This document shows, in pieces, positions 1 through 6,056 of a stretch of DNA of 17,948 nucleotides. The translations under genes and the position numbers were made by a program. Each line of letters starts with the position of its first letter. Position 1 is the stretch's first letter. Source of the DNA: Nanobdellota archaeon (GTDB lineage Archaea > Nanobdellota > Nanobdellia > Woesearchaeales > GW2011-AR9); assembly GCA_018812355.1 (NCBI GenBank), contig JAHJDQ010000077.1, forward strand, positions 1 to 17,948. The letters run 5' to 3'. The notes under the pieces are model-generated. The model ran no database searches. It had not been told where the DNA came from and saw only the letters and a list, made by a program, of their open reading frames with translations.

Positions 1-538
1 AACGAGGAGTATAAAACTGTCCGCCTTTCTTTCCTTCAGCAGAGGCAAATTCGCCCAAAAAGTATTCATAAACTCTTCCAAGAATGTCTTTACTTCTGTT
101 TTCCTTATCTCCTAAACCAATCGTGCCGATTAAATCAATCAATTCTCCTAATCTTTGCTTGTTCAATCCTGGACGAGCATAATTCTTTGGCAAAACTCCT
201 TTAAGCGAGGGATTGTCTCTTTCAATAATATCCATAGCTTCATCAAGAAATTTTCCAATCTCTGGTTTTTTAGCATTGGCTTGAAGATGCTCCCATCTTG
301 CTTCTTTTGGAACAAAGAAAATTCTCCTTGAAACATATTCATCAACATCTTCTGGATCTGAATCCTTCTCTTTTTTCAGTTTTTCATAAACTTCTGTGAA
401 AGCATCAGAAATATATTTTAAGAAAATCAATCCTAAAACAACGTGCTTATACTCAGCAGCGTCCATATTGCTTCTTAACTTATCAGCAGAAGACCATAGT
501 TTTTGTTCAAATCCTAAATTAGCACCGTTATTTGACAT
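1..538 (-). CDS. hsdM: Type I restriction-modification DNA N6-adenine methyltransferase subunit HsdM, N-terminal part (runs off the window)
   Basis: The first 179 residues of HsdM are present; the rest continues beyond base 1. HsdM is the SAM-dependent adenine methyltransferase subunit of type I restriction-modification complexes and works with HsdS and HsdR, which would lie off the left edge. The N-terminal helical domain is recognisable (start MSNNGANLGFEQKLW, then DAAEYKHVVLGLIFLKYISD). The visible part ends in GGQFYTPR, the conserved entry to the SAM-binding region (G-x-F/Y-T-P). I chose the ATG at 536-538 because a GGGGGGCGAG stretch precedes it and the N-terminus matches the family. It overlaps the RHH gene upstream by 11 bases, so translation is probably coupled. 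It runs against the polarity of the attC sites. Family assignment is confident; completeness cannot be judged here. Confidence 0.93.
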   Translation of the reverse strand, partial: MSNNGANLGFEQKLWSSADKLRSNMDAAEYKHVVLGLIFLKYISDAFTEVYEKLKKEKDSDPEDVDEYVSRRIFFVPKEARWEHLQANAKKPEIGKFLDEAMDIIERDNPSLKGVLPKNYARPGLNKQRLGELIDLIGTIGLGDKENRSKDILGRVYEYFLGEFASAEGKKGGQFYTPR

Positions 539-677
539 TTTCTCGCCCCCCTTTAAGTTGCTCTTCCATCATAATCTCAACCTGACGAGACATTAATAAG
601 CCCTTCTTCTTACAGAACTCTCTATATTTATCGTATAATTCTGAATTTACCCTCAATGTAACGTTTTTTGATTCCAT
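528..677 (-). CDS. Small ribbon-helix-helix (RHH) DNA-binding protein upstream of hsdM
   Basis: A 49-residue protein beginning MESKNVTLRVNSELYDKYRE. The opening KNVTLRV strand followed by two helices (ELYDKYREFCKKKG, then SRQVEIMMEEQL) is the layout of MetJ/Arc-type RHH proteins, which bind DNA as dimers through the paired strand. It is read together with hsdM, whose start overlaps its end. A palindrome overlaps its TATA element, so it probably represses its own operon and delays or limits methyltransferase expression. It is clearly related to the RHH protein at 17331-17477: 27 of the first 42 residues are identical by eye. It could alternatively be an antitoxin, but no toxin gene is visible and the partner here is a methyltransferase. 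Confidence 0.85.
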   Translation of the reverse strand: MESKNVTLRVNSELYDKYREFCKKKGLLMSRQVEIMMEEQLKGGRENVK

Positions 678-693
678 TTCAACCCCCAACTAA

Positions 694-720
694 TACAAAT
701 ATGCACATTTGTATATAAAT
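694..720 (-). promoter_or_regulatory. TATA element and candidate palindromic operator of the RHH-hsdM operon
   Basis: Read on the minus strand, ATTTATATAC (711-720) is a good archaeal TATA element, followed by about 33 bases to the RHH start codon and a GGGGGTT ribosome binding site. It partly overlaps the inverted repeat TACAAAT-N6-ATTTGTA (694-713), which suits an RHH repressor blocking TBP/TFB. The surrounding AGTAATATTTATATA is shared with the promoter of the related RHH gene near 17500. Confidence 0.6.
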
Positions 721-775
721 ATTACTGTTTTCTCGCCCCCAACTACGAATACTGAAACTCCCACCCTACCCACCC

Positions 776-972
776 GTTCTTTTACAAAAGAACCAAAACT
801 ATACGGAATTCCCCCCACGAACGACTAAACTGATGTCTGCTTCGCAGTTATTGATATTAAAGTAAGTAAAAACTACGGCACCTACCTGATTCTTCGGCAG
901 TAAGAAAACTTCTTCGTCGGGCTTTGCCCTCCTCGACCCCGTTGCACTCTCGCTTCGCTCGGGTCGGCTAAC
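776..972. repeat. Right terminal arm of the hsdM cassette
   Basis: Non-coding stretch between the hsdM promoter and attC1. It holds the perfect hairpin GTTCTTTTACAAAAGAAC (776-793), a C-rich run (about 811-817), and a 76-base segment (835-910) that recurs at 17573-17648 with three differences. By comparison with the other cassettes this is the right arm; its left partner lies off the window. GGCTAAC (966-972) predicts that the cassette's unseen left end begins with GTTAGCC. The stretch from about 911 to 965 is GC-rich, with short CGCTTCGCTCG-type hairpins, and contains no gene. Confidence 0.6.
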
Positions 973-1130
973 AGGAATTTAACGGAAACCTCGTTGCACT
1001 TCGGTTTCCCAAATTTTGCCCCATCTCTGAAAAAATTCTCAGCTCTGTTTCGGTTTTGTGGGTTGCCTCAAAACCTCACGAGGAGAATTTTTTCGAGGGG
1101 TCAAAACTTCGTTAAATTCCGATGTTAAGT
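966..1130 (+). repeat. attC: attC-like cassette recombination site 1
   Basis: The left box GGCTAAC and right box GTTAAGT bracket a 165-base imperfect palindrome. The left arm TAAC-A-GGAATTTAACG pairs with the right arm CGTTAAATTCC-GAT-GTTA, leaving the asymmetric spacer typical of integron attC sites (few bases on the left, three on the right). The interior folds into hairpin 1 (GGAAACC/GGTTTCC), a CCCAAAT linker, a long hairpin 2 (TTTTG-CCCC with GGGG-CAAAA, containing GGTTTTG/CAAAACC), then ACTTCG. The crossover is expected at G^TT (1124-1126). Confidence 0.85.
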
Positions 1131-1170
1131 GAAATAATTTTTTGGGCTAAAATGTGCTAGGGCTTGGGCA
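1124..1170. repeat. Left terminal arm of the kinase cassette
   Basis: Three segments pair in nested order with the right arm: 1124-1132 (GTTAAGTGA) with 2753-2761; 1135-1147 (TAATTTTTTGGGC) with 2697-2709; 1160-1170 (GGGCTTGGGCA) with 2641-2651. All are perfect matches. The arm ends just before the TATA element of the kinase gene. Confidence 0.8.
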
Positions 1171-1180
1171 ACTTATATAA
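1171..1180 (+). promoter_or_regulatory. TATA element of the kinase operon (leaderless)
   Basis: ACTTATATAA is centred about 28 bases before the ATG at 1204 and begins directly after the left arm. An archaeal start site 25-28 bases downstream would fall on or next to that ATG, which excludes the in-frame ATG at 1183. Confidence 0.65.
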
Positions 1181-1203
1181 ACATGCTTCCGTACCTACAT
1201 AAT

Positions 1204-2115
1204 ATGAAGATCACTAAAAGACAAGTAGAACAAATTTGTAAGAAACTTGATGAAGATTTAGTTAAATTTTCTTTTCTCGCTAGTGGAAACCATAATGATA
1301 ATTACGCAATCCAAACAAAGAGAAATAAATATGTCTTGCGAATAGAAAACAATCCTCAATTCAAGAATCTAAAGAAAGAGTATAACCTTTTGAAATCTCT
1401 TAAACCCAACTTGGGACCAAAAGTCTATTTTTTTGATAAATCGCATAAGATTATCCCTCATGATTATTTTGTTGAAGAATTTATTGACGGAAAATACCCT
1501 AAAAAACTTAATGACAAATTCATAATCTTAATGGCTAAGTGGCTTAAAAAGTTACATCAGCAAAAAAAACCTTGCAAAAAACATTCCATGCTTAAAGCAA
1601 TCAAGCCATACTTCAGAAATGTTAAAAATCATAAAGAGGCAATTCCTCCAGAAACAGCGCATAAAATAGATGCTCTTTTCAAGAGAGTTACTGATTTTTG
1701 TAAGAAGAATGATGAAATTTTTGCTGGCAGAAAAGAAGCCTGCTTGTTACACAGCGATTTATCAAGAGAAAACGTCATTTATGATGGAAAAAATATCAGA
1801 CTTTTGGATTGGGAGTTTTCAAGATACAATTTTCCAGAATGGGATCTTGTATATTTCATGCAAAGTTTAAGACTTAATCCTAAACAAAAAGAGTTATTCC
1901 TCAAAACTTATGGCTATCCAACATCAAAAACAGGTAAGAAAAGATTGTTAATAATTTCATTATTAAATACTTGTGGAGATATTGGATATTCTGTCTGGCG
2001 TTTAGGATTAGTAAAACAAGGAAAATTGAACAAAAAGCTTAAAACTGAGATTTCAAAAAGATTGAATTTAGATATAAGAAGATTAACAAAAATCATTGAG
2101 GATTTAGAAAAATGA
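1204..2115 (+). CDS. APH/choline-kinase-like phosphotransferase
   Basis: A 303-residue protein of the aminoglycoside phosphotransferase/choline kinase fold. It probably transfers phosphate from ATP or GTP to a small hydroxylated molecule in the cytoplasm; the substrate cannot be read from sequence. Visible motifs are the N-lobe strand YVLRIEN with the helix EYNLL, the catalytic loop LLHSDLSRENVIYD (H183, D185, N190), and the metal-binding LLDWEFS (D202). The W-D-L at the end of the catalytic core (PEWDLVYF) is typical of choline/ethanolamine kinases. The start at 1204 is preferred over the in-frame ATG at 1183 because of the TATA spacing. Its stop overlaps the next start (ATGA), so the two genes form an operon. 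Its orientation is the usual one for an integron cassette. Confidence 0.85.
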   Translation: MKITKRQVEQICKKLDEDLVKFSFLASGNHNDNYAIQTKRNKYVLRIENNPQFKNLKKEYNLLKSLKPNLGPKVYFFDKSHKIIPHDYFVEEFIDGKYPKKLNDKFIILMAKWLKKLHQQKKPCKKHSMLKAIKPYFRNVKNHKEAIPPETAHKIDALFKRVTDFCKKNDEIFAGRKEACLLHSDLSRENVIYDGKNIRLLDWEFSRYNFPEWDLVYFMQSLRLNPKQKELFLKTYGYPTSKTGKKRLLIISLLNTCGDIGYSVWRLGLVKQGKLNKKLKTEISKRLNLDIRRLTKIIEDLEK

Positions 2116-2603
2116 AAACATTGGAATTAAACCCTAATCAAATTATCACTTTGAACGATTATCCTGTCCATAGCGACAGCGTTTTAAGTGAATATTATAA
2201 AAAATGTAAATTAGGGGAAGATGTGCCTTTTGTTCCAGTCATAAGAAAAGATGTTGTCAGAAAATATTTAGACTCTAATCTTCTTGAAGAATTTAAACGA
2301 TTTGAACACAAGAATCCAGTTGCAGAATATTTTATGTTAGATGGAAGTCACAGAACTACTGCTTTAACTCTTGCAGGTTGTAAAATCTCCGCAATCGTCT
2401 ATGAAACAGATCCAGATATTGAAGAAGCAAAAAGATTAGTGGCAACAGGACAAATTCTTCAAAATGACACACTAGAACATTCTCTTGAAGAGAACTGTGA
2501 AATATTAAACAGACATTTCAGAGAAAAGTCCTATTTCATGACTGTGGAACAAAAGTCAGAAAAGATGAAGCGAGAAAAGAAAATACCTGAAAATATTATG
2601 TAG
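2112..2603 (+). CDS. ParB/sulfiredoxin-fold protein (ParB-like)
   Basis: A 163-residue protein with the ParB-like core: a strand IITLNDYPVHSDSVL at the N-terminus and FMLDGSHRTTALTLAG around residues 74-89, which matches the D-G-x-H-R-x-x-A signature of ParB/Srx nucleotide-binding folds. There is no helix-turn-helix after the core, so it is unlikely to be a chromosome-partition ParB. Stand-alone ParB-fold proteins include free-serine kinases and nucleases. Its ATGA overlap with the kinase gene suggests that the two proteins act on related small molecules, which is inference. Confidence 0.7.
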   Translation: MKTLELNPNQIITLNDYPVHSDSVLSEYYKKCKLGEDVPFVPVIRKDVVRKYLDSNLLEEFKRFEHKNPVAEYFMLDGSHRTTALTLAGCKISAIVYETDPDIEEAKRLVATGQILQNDTLEHSLEENCEILNRHFREKSYFMTVEQKSEKMKREKKIPENIM

Positions 2604-2640
2604 AAATCTTCATCAAGTTTTAGGAAGCACTTAACTGATA

Positions 2641-2761
2641 TGCCCAAGCCCATTGATACTTGTTCTGGATGGCTCACTGTGTTCGCTGGATTGAACGCCC
2701 AAAAAATTACTCAAGCCACGCTGCGCTCTCGCTCCATTTCATTACGCTCGGGTCACTTAAC
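2641..2761. repeat. Right terminal arm of the kinase cassette
   Basis: Begins 37 bases after the stop of the ParB-like gene. TGCCCAAGCCC (2641-2651), GCCCAAAAAATTA (2697-2709) and TCACTTAAC (2753-2761) pair with the left arm at 1124-1170. The intervening 45- and 43-base pieces have no partner on the left and are GC-richer, with CGCTCTCGCT-type repeats that could form side hairpins. No gene is visible. Confidence 0.8.
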
Positions 2762-2850
2762 AAGGATTATGAGGAAAATGGCTCGGCTCGCCATTTTCCC
2801 AAATTTGCTCCACTACGTTCCGCAAACTTCTCATAATCCTGACGTTAAAT
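2755..2850 (+). repeat. attC: attC-like cassette recombination site 2
   Basis: Boxes ACTTAAC and GTTAAAT both fit the consensus (RYYYAAC and GTTRRRY). The inner arms AAGGATTATGAG and CTCATAATCCT pair. Hairpin 1 is GAAAATGGC/GCCATTTTC, the linker is CCCAAAT, hairpin 2 is TTTGC/GCAAA, followed by ACTTC. Length is 96 bases. Confidence 0.85.
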
Positions 2851-3027
2851 ACAATCTTTTGTTACCTCTAACGAGGCTGGTGCCGTAAATAATAAAAATG
2901 CTATTGCCTTCGTTTATACGTCTAAAAACGGAAAGAAAACCAATTACTTCGTAACTGGATATAACATTGTATAAACGGTTCACTTCGTTCTCCCAAATTT
3001 TTTTAATGAATCTAAATGGGGGGAATC
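2844..3027. repeat. Left terminal arm of the Vsr/Dcm cassette
   Basis: Segments pair in nested order with the right arm: 2844-2852 (GTTAAATAC) with 9461-9469; 2855-2865 with 9349-9359; 2884-2890 with 9342-9348; 2898-2908 (ATGCTATTGCC) with 9329-9339; 2998-3012 (seven T then AATGAATC) with 9310-9324; 3019-3027 (GGGGGAATC) with 9257-9265 and also 9212-9220. Unpaired insertions include CCTC-TAAC-GAGG (2865-2876) and the element at 2911-2997. No gene is convincing here. Confidence 0.8.
2911..2997 (+). other. Permuted attC-like junction in the left arm
   Basis: The 9-base stem CGTTTATAC (2911-2919) pairs with GTATAAACG (2969-2977) around a 49-base loop ending in TAACATT. It is followed by a TTCACTTCG piece and CTCCCAAAT, the junction motif of the true attC sites. 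The order is the attC right half first (CTTCG-stem), then the left half (TAAC-spacer-stem-CGG), so it looks circularly permuted. A homologous element with a different but equally perfect stem lies at 14044-14130. Confidence 0.6.
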
Positions 3028-3076
3028 TGGTAAATGTTTCACAAAATTATTAATAACAACTATCTTTAAGCAAAAA

Positions 3077-3397
3077 ATGAAAGAAAAAGTAAAAACTGGA
3101 ATATCTTTAATTGGAACGGCTAAAAATATATTGGATCATAGAAAATTTAATAGAAAAATAAACACTCTTGAAAATCATGCTAACTTTGTTTCTTCAAGAG
3201 TAAATTTCTCTAATTTTGAAAATAGTAATTTAAGAATACACTTAGGGAATCTAATGAATAATCATAACCGGTTAAGTAGTTATAGTACAAATAATATTCA
3301 AAAATTATTCACAATAATGAACTTACAAAATCAAGAAATCAACAAACTAAAAAATAAGATTGATGAATTAGAACGCCTATTTACCAATAAATTTTAA
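3077..3397 (+). CDS. Small coiled-coil protein of unknown function
   Basis: A 106-residue basic, asparagine-rich protein with no family I recognise. The C-terminal third (IMNLQNQEINKLKNKIDELERLF) has a clear heptad pattern, so it probably oligomerises through a coiled coil. There is no signal peptide or membrane segment, and no cysteine or histidine cluster. It is the first gene of the cassette and reads toward Vsr, whose TATA element overlaps its stop codon. The coding reading is plausible, but without a clear ribosome binding site or family match it could be spurious. Confidence 0.5.
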   Translation: MKEKVKTGISLIGTAKNILDHRKFNRKINTLENHANFVSSRVNFSNFENSNLRIHLGNLMNNHNRLSSYSTNNIQKLFTIMNLQNQEINKLKNKIDELERLFTNKF

Positions 3398-3399
3398 AT
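3391..3399 (+). promoter_or_regulatory. TATA element of vsr (leaderless)
   Basis: ATTTTAAAT lies 28 bases (centre) before the Vsr ATG and overlaps the end of the upstream gene. No ribosome binding site lies between them. Confidence 0.45.
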
Positions 3400-3422
3400 G
3401 GTCTATGCTTTTTCTTTAAAAT

Positions 3423-3839
3423 ATGTCTGATAATTTAACAGTTGAACAAAGAACTAAATGTATGTCTAATATTAGAAGCAAATGGACAGAACAAGAAAAA
3501 AAGATACACTCTTATTTGAAAAGCCATAAAATAAAACATAAAATGCATCCCAAACTTTTAGGTTCTCCAGATATTTTACTTAAAGAGACAAATACAGCAG
3601 TATTTCTGCATGGGTGCTTTTGGCATAAATGTTCTAAATGCTACAAAGAGCCAAAAAGTAATAAAGAGTATTGGCTTCCAAAAATAGAAAAGAATGTGAA
3701 AAGAGACCGAAAAAATGTAAAACTTATTAAATCACAGGGTTTTTTAATACTTAAAATATGGGAACACCAGGTTAAGAAAGACTTTGATAAAGTTCTCAAC
3801 AAGTTGGTAAAAAATGGAATTCAAATGGAGAAAGTCTAA
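3423..3839 (+). CDS. vsr: Very short patch repair endonuclease Vsr
   Basis: A 138-residue protein, the normal Vsr length. Vsr nicks 5' of the T in T:G mismatches that arise when 5-methylcytosine deaminates, so it protects the genome from the mutagenic side effect of a Dcm-type methyltransferase. Family motifs are clear: MSNIRSKWTEQEK near the N-terminus, LGSPDILL with the catalytic aspartate, FLHGCFWHKCSKC with the structural zinc ligands, then NKEYWLPKIEKNVKRDRKN and ILKIWEHQ. The matching cytosine methyltransferase is in the same cassette at 4784-5809, converging on it. The last 26 bases overlap the next gene. Confidence 0.95.
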   Translation: MSDNLTVEQRTKCMSNIRSKWTEQEKKIHSYLKSHKIKHKMHPKLLGSPDILLKETNTAVFLHGCFWHKCSKCYKEPKSNKEYWLPKIEKNVKRDRKNVKLIKSQGFLILKIWEHQVKKDFDKVLNKLVKNGIQMEKV

Positions 3840-4800
3840 ATCAAAAGAAGATACTTTTCATATGGCTGAGGAACTTTCTAAAGTTCATGATATTTCGCCA
3901 TATACATTAGGGGAACTAAGTGAAGTTATTTCTGCTGGAATAAGATCAGGAGCAATAACGAAAGAAAAAAGAGGCCAATCATATATTGTTGATCTTGAAG
4001 AATGGTTTACTAAAAGATTAATGGTAAACACTATTACCCTTTCGGAAGATGATTATAAAAAAGCACTTTATCGTTCTTTTAGACTATTGGTAGTTGCAGA
4101 TATCGCCAAAACTGATTTTGGAAGTTCAAGACAGAGAGATTTTGGTCAAAGATGGACAGATTTTACAAGAGGATTTTTAGGAGAAATTGGAATAGAACAA
4201 TTTTTTAAGAGAAATTTAGGTTTAGAAATTGATTTGGAAGAATCAGAAGTAGGAGATGTTAAACAATTTCTTCCAACAGACATTACAAAAGTTAAAGATA
4301 ATGGTCAATGGAGGAATTTAAACACAAACATTAGTATTAAAACAAGTAAATTAAAATCAATGTGGTTAGATATCGGTTCCCAAGTTGGACATTCAGATGC
4401 TTTTATTTTTATCAAAATTGCATTAACTACAGACCATTTAGTTAGCTTCATTAAAAGCAATGGTTTTTTAGAAAAATTAGTTAGAATGGGGCAAGAATTG
4501 GGGGAAGTTACAGATTATGAGAAAGAGATAAAACTTCTTTGTGAGAATATTCCTGATGTAAAACCATTTCCTGCTTATATTTCCGGTTTTGTATGGAAGA
4601 AAGATATGGAAAACGGAACACTAAGAATTCATGAAACCGCAAAAAATAAAGTAGTGGTCGGTGGCATAGGATATTATGGGGAAAATACTGCAAAATCTGT
4701 TGAGGGTTTAGGAGATATTTCTTCAGGAAAACATCTTGCTTCTTTAGATTCATTAAGATGGAAAAAAAGTGATTGGGAAAAACTCAAGAATAATGTTTAA
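3814..4800 (+). CDS. Probable type II restriction endonuclease of the Dcm/Vsr module
   Basis: A 328-residue protein encoded between vsr and the cytosine methyltransferase, the usual place for the cognate restriction enzyme. I do not recognise a specific family. A possible PD-(D/E)XK core is visible: GEIGIEQFF (glutamate helix), LPTDITKV (aspartate) and NISIKTSK (x-x-K strand), with serine where E or D is common. The N-terminus (residues 17-70) looks like a winged helix. The start at 3814 overlaps vsr by 26 bases; an in-frame ATG at 3862, just past the vsr stop, is an alternative. The 3' end overlaps the convergent methyltransferase by 17 bases. The enzyme assignment is inference from context and weak motifs. 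Confidence 0.6.
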   Translation: MEFKWRKSKSKEDTFHMAEELSKVHDISPYTLGELSEVISAGIRSGAITKEKRGQSYIVDLEEWFTKRLMVNTITLSEDDYKKALYRSFRLLVVADIAKTDFGSSRQRDFGQRWTDFTRGFLGEIGIEQFFKRNLGLEIDLEESEVGDVKQFLPTDITKVKDNGQWRNLNTNISIKTSKLKSMWLDIGSQVGHSDAFIFIKIALTTDHLVSFIKSNGFLEKLVRMGQELGEVTDYEKEIKLLCENIPDVKPFPAYISGFVWKKDMENGTLRIHETAKNKVVVGGIGYYGENTAKSVEGLGDISSGKHLASLDSLRWKKSDWEKLKNNV

Positions 4801-5809
4801 TGTTTTTCACTTCAACTTCTTTATTTAATGCTTTAAGAATTTGTTCTGCAATAGGTTTTATCCCTAATGGCGGCACAGCATTTCCTAATTGTTTTCTGAC
4901 TTCTGAAATTGAACCAATAAACTCAAAGTTATCTGGAAAAGTCTGAATACGAGCCCTTTCTCTATTTGTTAGAGGTCTTGGTTCTTTATAATGATAACCC
5001 CATGTTCCACCGCCTCCATTTGCCACAATCGTTGGTGATGGTTTATCTGGATGTAATCTTTTGTAAATTAAACTCATCCAATTTTTGTTTTCATACCCGG
5101 GAAGATTCTTATAATTTCCCCCAGGAGGAATTTGTTTTAATTTTTCTATAGTAGATGCTTGAGAGTTCATAATTTCATTATTTAACTTAACATTTTTTAC
5201 ATCTTTTAAAGCTTCACTTGACGACACATGCTTATTTTTATGGGTGGGTTTAGGAAAAACAAAATCAATTCCTAAATCATTCCTAACACCTACAATAATT
5301 ACTCTTTCTCTTCTTTGAGGAACCCCATAATCAGCAAAGTTGATTAATTTATGTTGCACGTTGTAGCCAACATGATTCACTTTTGCAAAATCTTCTTTTA
5401 TTTTTTTAATCGCCCAGCCATTATTTGCTGTTAAAAGTCCTTTTACATTTTCAGCAACAAAAAATAGCGGTAATTTTTTAGATACTGCTTCTACAAATCT
5501 TGTATAAAGAAGCCCCCTTTTAGATTTATATCCCGGTCTTTTCTCTCCTCTTAATATAGAAAAATCTTGACATGGAAAACCACCAACAACGATATCTACT
5601 TTTGGAGTTTTATCTAAATCAATTTCCCATATATCTCCGCAAACAATATCATGCTTAAAATTTTTCTTGTAACTTTTGCAAGCCCATTTATCAAAATCAT
5701 TTGCCCATGCAATATTATAAACATATTGTGAATGTTCCGCTAAAAGAAAACCTAAATCCATACCACCGCATCCGGCAAAAAGTGACATTATCTTTAATTC
5801 TTTTTTCAT
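4784..5809 (-). CDS. dcm: DNA (cytosine-5)-methyltransferase, Dcm/type II class
   Basis: A 341-residue C5-cytosine methyltransferase. It methylates a short target sequence, and the restriction enzyme next to it should cut the unmodified form. Conserved blocks appear in order: MSLFAGCGGMDLGF (SAM binding), VVGGFPCQDFSILRG with the catalytic cysteine near residue 80, FFVAENVKGLL, VPQRRERVIIVG, a short variable target-recognition region, then RPLTNRERARIQTFPDNFEF and GNAVPP. The ATG at 5809 is chosen because AGGTG precedes it. The RHH gene ends 8 bases upstream and its stop codon lies in the ribosome binding site, so translation is likely coupled. The 3' end overlaps the restriction gene tail to tail. 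Confidence 0.95.
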   Translation of the reverse strand: MKKELKIMSLFAGCGGMDLGFLLAEHSQYVYNIAWANDFDKWACKSYKKNFKHDIVCGDIWEIDLDKTPKVDIVVGGFPCQDFSILRGEKRPGYKSKRGLLYTRFVEAVSKKLPLFFVAENVKGLLTANNGWAIKKIKEDFAKVNHVGYNVQHKLINFADYGVPQRRERVIIVGVRNDLGIDFVFPKPTHKNKHVSSSEALKDVKNVKLNNEIMNSQASTIEKLKQIPPGGNYKNLPGYENKNWMSLIYKRLHPDKPSPTIVANGGGGTWGYHYKEPRPLTNRERARIQTFPDNFEFIGSISEVRKQLGNAVPPLGIKPIAEQILKALNKEVEVKNIKHYS

Positions 5810-5817
5810 CAAAACAC

Positions 5818-5967
5818 CTATTTTTTTGATTTTACTTCTTTTAATTTTTCATAAATTGCATTATTAACAAAAGCGGAGAGTGTTGGATGTTTGAATTTAT
5901 TCCCATTCTCATCAAGCCATTCTTGAACTTCTTTAATTAATTTATCATCAACTCTGACTACACCCAT
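5818..5967 (-). CDS. Small RHH regulator upstream of the cytosine methyltransferase
   Basis: A 49-residue protein, MGVVRVDDKLIKEVQEWLDE, then LSAFVNNAIYEKLKEV. The short N-terminal strand VVRVD followed by two helices and the motif TLSAFVNNAI fits the CopG/Arc-like RHH class. It is a different subfamily from the two RHH proteins at 528-677 and 17331-17477. The start has a good ribosome binding site (AAAGGTG). A large palindrome lies between its TATA element and start codon, so autorepression of the RHH-methyltransferase operon is likely (inference). Confidence 0.8.
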   Translation of the reverse strand: MGVVRVDDKLIKEVQEWLDENGNKFKHPTLSAFVNNAIYEKLKEVKSKK

Positions 5968-5984
5968 TTTTAAACACCTTTCTT

Positions 5985-6024
5985 AAATGTAACACTTTGT
6001 TAACAATTAGTTACATTTATATTT
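5985..6024 (-). promoter_or_regulatory. TATA element with nested palindromic operator before the RHH-dcm operon
   Basis: AAATGTAAC (5985-5993) and GTTACATTT (6010-6018) form a perfect inverted repeat centred on a second perfect palindrome, TTGTTAACAA (5997-6006). The minus-strand TATA element AAATATAAA (6016-6024) overlaps the outer arm, and the predicted start of transcription falls inside the repeat. This suits two RHH dimers bound side by side over the promoter. Confidence 0.65.
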
Positions 6025-6056
6025 AAATCTTTCTCACACCTAAACAGTAGTTTAAT

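Noticed and set aside
966..1130. Palindromes as rho-independent terminators or as transposon ends
   Set aside because: They lack a T-run after a compact stem, have conserved box ends and same-strand polarity, and obey the cassette-own-end pairing rule. No transposase or target duplications are seen.
1183..1203. Upstream ATG for the kinase gene, adding MLPYLHN
   Set aside because: It lies only three bases after the TATA element, so it cannot be in the transcript; the family alignment starts at MKITKRQ.
2640..2888. Plus-strand frame MPKPIDTCSGWLTVFAGL across the arm and attC2
   Set aside because: Its composition comes from GC-rich repeats; it spans the recombination site and has no promoter or ribosome binding site.
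2849..2974. Open frame of about 42 codons with natural-looking residues (ending NYFVTGYNIV) just after attC2, similar in layout to a frame at 13976-14120
   Set aside because: There is no start codon or promoter, and the bases are accounted for by pairing with the right arm and by the permuted junction. The two frames share few residues beyond those fixed by the conserved nucleotides. A decayed gene end cannot be fully excluded.
3001..3076. Second complete attC site around 2960-3030
   Set aside because: Only the left half and linker are present, with no GTT-type right box downstream; it is better explained as the permuted junction in the arm.
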